Assembly: GCA_013373445.1 (NCBI GenBank)
Contig: JABXHV010000039.1
Location: 1-47,658, forward strand
Length of the DNA: 47,658 bases
Reading direction: 5' to 3'
Source of the DNA: Paracoccaceae bacterium
GTDB taxonomy: Bacteria > Pseudomonadota > Alphaproteobacteria > Rhizobiales > Stappiaceae
Both the position numbers and the translations under genes were made by a program. Under the pieces are notes generated by a model, which saw nothing but the letters and a program-made list of their open reading frames with translations, did not search any database and was not told where the DNA came from. Positions within the stretch are counted from its first letter, which is position 1. Each line of letters starts with the position of its first letter. Below are positions 46,153 through 47,658 of the stretch, one piece after another.

Positions 46153-46181
46153 TTGACATGGGGTTACCCTGCCCCCTACAT
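46153..46181 (+). promoter_or_regulatory. Putative sigma-70 promoter of trpA
   Basis: TTGACA at 46153-46158 and CTACAT at 46176-46181 are 17 bases apart. The -35 is perfect and the -10 poor. It sits about 60 bases before the trpA start, consistent with separate expression of trpA-accD. Confidence 0.55.
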
Positions 46182-46240
46182 CCAATCGGATAATTGAGTG
46201 TGCTGAAATCAAAGCGCCTGACAAATGCAGGGAATGATAG

Positions 46241-47074
46241 ATGACGGATACGCGTATCGATCGCCGTTTCAAAGCTTGTGCTGATGCCAATCGCCCGGCT
46301 TTGGTCACTTTTATCACCGCAGGTGATCCTGACCTGGAAACATCCAAGTCCATCTTGAAGTCTCTTCCAGCTGCCGGTGCCGACGTGATTGAATTGGGAA
46401 TGCCCTTTTCTGATCCGATGGCCGAAGGTATTCCTATTCAGCTTGCCTCTCAGCGTGCCCTAAAGGGCGGCCAGAAGATGGACAAGACCCTCCAGATGGT
46501 TCGCGGATTTCGCGAAGACGATCAGGACACACCCATTATTCTGATGGGCTACTACAATCCGATTTATATCCGTGACCCGAAGCTTTTTGTAAAAGAAGCC
46601 AAGGATGCAGGCGTGGATGGGCTTATTTTGGTCGATATTCCACCCGAAGCTGACGATGAGCTTTGCATCCCCGCGTTGGAAGCCGGATTGAATTTTATCC
46701 GTTTGGCAACACCTACCACCGATGATGAGCGCCTTCCGGCAGTTCTCGCGAACACCTCCGGGTTTGTGTATTATGTCTCTGTGACCGGCGTCACCGGTTC
46801 AGGCGCGATGAATGCCGGAAACGTGGTTGATGCCGTTCAGCGCATCAAGGGACATACGGATTTGCCGGTTGCCGTTGGTTTCGGTGTTAAGACGGCAGAA
46901 GACGCGGCCCGTATCGGCAAGGCTGCCGATGGTGTGGTTGTTGGTTCGGTGATTGTGGAAGCAATTCGCAATTCATTGGACGACGCTGGTGTCGCGACTG
47001 AAAAGACGGTTAAGGCCGTCACGGATCTTGTTTCGTCGCTTGCTGAAGGTGCAGCTCGCGCGAGAAAAGCTTGA
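46241..47074 (+). CDS. trpA: Tryptophan synthase alpha chain
   Basis: TrpA cleaves indole-3-glycerol phosphate and channels indole to TrpB. The TIM barrel shows the catalytic Glu51 (equivalent to E. coli Glu49) in [12 protein letters not shown]. At the position of the other catalytic acid (Asp60 in E. coli) there is Glu62, in MAEGIPIQ. Phosphate-binding segments SVTGVTGSG and GFGVKT are present. It has 277 residues, full length. A weak ribosome site precedes the ATG. It is separated from trpB by a terminator and the DUF1127 gene and is followed by accD. Confidence 0.95.
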   Translation: MTDTRIDRRFKACADANRPALVTFITAGDPDLETSKSILKSLPAAGADVIELGMPFSDPMAEGIPIQLASQRALKGGQKMDKTLQMVRGFREDDQDTPIILMGYYNPIYIRDPKLFVKEAKDAGVDGLILVDIPPEADDELCIPALEAGLNFIRLATPTTDDERLPAVLANTSGFVYYVSVTGVTGSGAMNAGNVVDAVQRIKGHTDLPVAVGFGVKTAEDAARIGKAADGVVVGSVIVEAIRNSLDDAGVATEKTVKAVTDLVSSLAEGAARARKA

Positions 47075-47140
47075 TCTTATACCCAAGGGGGCTTTATAGC
47101 CCGCTGAGAGTAACTTGTAATAAAAGACGGACGCACGCTC

Positions 47141-47658
47141 GTGAACTGGATTAATTCCCTCGTTCGGCCAAAAATTCAGAACCTGCTTAAAAAGCGCGAG
47201 GTTCCTGAAAACCTATGGATCAAGTGCCCGGAAACCGGTGAAATGGTTTTTCATCGGGATCTGGAAGCCAATCTTTGGGTGGTTCCAAGTTCCGGTCACC
47301 ATATGCGTCTGCCCGCCCGCAAGCGGCTGGAAACCTTCTTTGACGAAGGTGACTACGAGTCGATCGACACACCCGGTGTGCATCTTGATCCGCTCAAATT
47401 CCGTGATACCAAGAAGTACGTCGACCGTCTTAAGGAGTATCGCTCCAAGACAGGCGAGACAGATGCTGTTTACGTCGGCAAGGGTCGCGTGAATGGATCT
47501 TACATCACTGCCGCCGTTCAGGACTTTGCCTTTATGGGTGGCTCCCTGGGCATGGCTGCTGGTGAAGCGATCGTGACGGGCATGCAGACAGCTGTCAGTC
47601 ACAAGACGCCTTTCGTTCTTTTTGCCGCTTCTGGCGGCGCGCGTATGCAGGAAGGCAT
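47141..47658 (+). CDS. accD: Acetyl-CoA carboxylase carboxyltransferase beta subunit (3' truncated)
   Basis: AccD is the beta half of the carboxyltransferase that makes malonyl-CoA, the first step of fatty acid synthesis. The frame opens with a GTG coding for [12 protein letters not shown], continues with [36 protein letters not shown], and later has [18 protein letters not shown] and [14 protein letters not shown], all typical of the family. The window ends after 172 complete codons. Only one cysteine of the four-cysteine zinc finger of E. coli AccD is present in the N-terminal part, a known feature of alphaproteobacterial AccD. trpA-accD adjacency is conserved in Rhizobiales. Confidence 0.94.
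   Translation, partial: MNWINSLVRPKIQNLLKKREVPENLWIKCPETGEMVFHRDLEANLWVVPSSGHHMRLPARKRLETFFDEGDYESIDTPGVHLDPLKFRDTKKYVDRLKEYRSKTGETDAVYVGKGRVNGSYITAAVQDFAFMGGSLGMAAGEAIVTGMQTAVSHKTPFVLFAASGGARMQEG

Noticed and set aside
47084-47125. A TPP (THI-box) riboswitch-like start, GGGGGC...GCCCGCTGAGAG, before accD
   Set aside because: The second half of the element, the conserved segment with CCTGAT and the closing CCAGCG, is absent, and accD is not a thiamine gene.
1-47658. Insertion sequences, prophage, CRISPR, tRNA or rRNA genes
   Set aside because: No transposase, integrase, repeat-spacer array or tRNA-like fold was recognised on either strand; short ncRNAs could have been missed without a covariance search.

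Overview
The window looks like the origin-proximal core chromosome of an alphaproteobacterium of the Rhizobiales (Hyphomicrobiales). The evidence is the gene order (ffh-rpsP-rimM-trmD-rplS-leuC; leuS-lptE-holA; parB-parA-rsmG-mnmG-mnmE; rho-hemJ-hemE | origin | maf-aroE-coaE-dnaQ; fabI-fabB-fabA with irr; trpF-trpB-trpA-accD), the Irr-type Fur regulator, alphaproteobacterial parS sites and CtrA-type boxes. By eye the base composition is moderate, near half GC, which fits a marine Stappiaceae member such as Pseudovibrio better than a high-GC rhizobium; that placement is inference. I saw no IS element, prophage, CRISPR array, tRNA or rRNA.

Layout. 1-404 is the 3' end of acetyl-CoA synthetase. 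488-2536 (minus) carries an orphan TadG-like von Willebrand protein and an HNH endonuclease. 2830-9551 (minus) holds leuC, then the ribosomal/SRP block ffh, chorismate mutase, rpsP, rimM, trmD, rplS, interrupted by a VanZ-like gene on the opposite strand. 9962-16514 holds trkH (plus), the yggS-type PLP protein (minus) and the operon leuS-lptE-holA (plus). 16588-24851 (minus) is the segregation and tRNA-modification block parB, parA, rsmG, mnmG, mnmE, an acetyltransferase and rho, with five parS sites between 19038 and 23497. hemE-hemJ (minus) and maf-aroE-coaE-dnaQ (plus) diverge from a 520-base AT-rich region, 26549-27068, that I read as the chromosomal replication origin. 29944-35356 holds a 2-hydroxyacid dehydrogenase, an exported SH3 protein, the unsaturated fatty acid genes fabI-fabB-fabA, and irr. 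35364-41281 holds a second acetyltransferase, nth, a DUF2244 membrane protein, an MFS transporter and mutS. 41428-47658 holds the malic enzyme gene maeB, trpF, trpB, a DUF1127 gene, trpA and the start of accD.

How it fits together. The parABS genes and sites sit a few kilobases from the putative origin, the usual arrangement for ParB-mediated origin segregation. Around them are translation-related genes (Ffh, S16, L19, RimM, TrmD, LeuRS, RsmG, MnmE, MnmG), replication/repair genes (HolA, DnaQ, Nth, MutS) and tetrapyrrole, shikimate, tryptophan, leucine and fatty acid genes. Many stop and start codons overlap (ffh/chorismate mutase, mnmG/rsmG, maf/aroE, aroE/coaE, hemE/hemJ, nth/acetyltransferase), pointing to translational coupling. 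TTG and GTG starts are common.

The less ordinary features are: the origin region with two CtrA-type boxes, DnaA-like boxes and a repeated TTGTCCA element; the parS cluster, including an acetyltransferase gene bracketed by two parS sites and a core-less parS-like palindrome; a DUF1127 gene with its own signals splitting trpB from trpA; the inverted VanZ-like gene inside the rpsP-rplS operon; and a structured leader plus repeated dyads before leuC. I did not find a complete, clearly undescribed multi-gene system. The candidates are regulatory or organisational.
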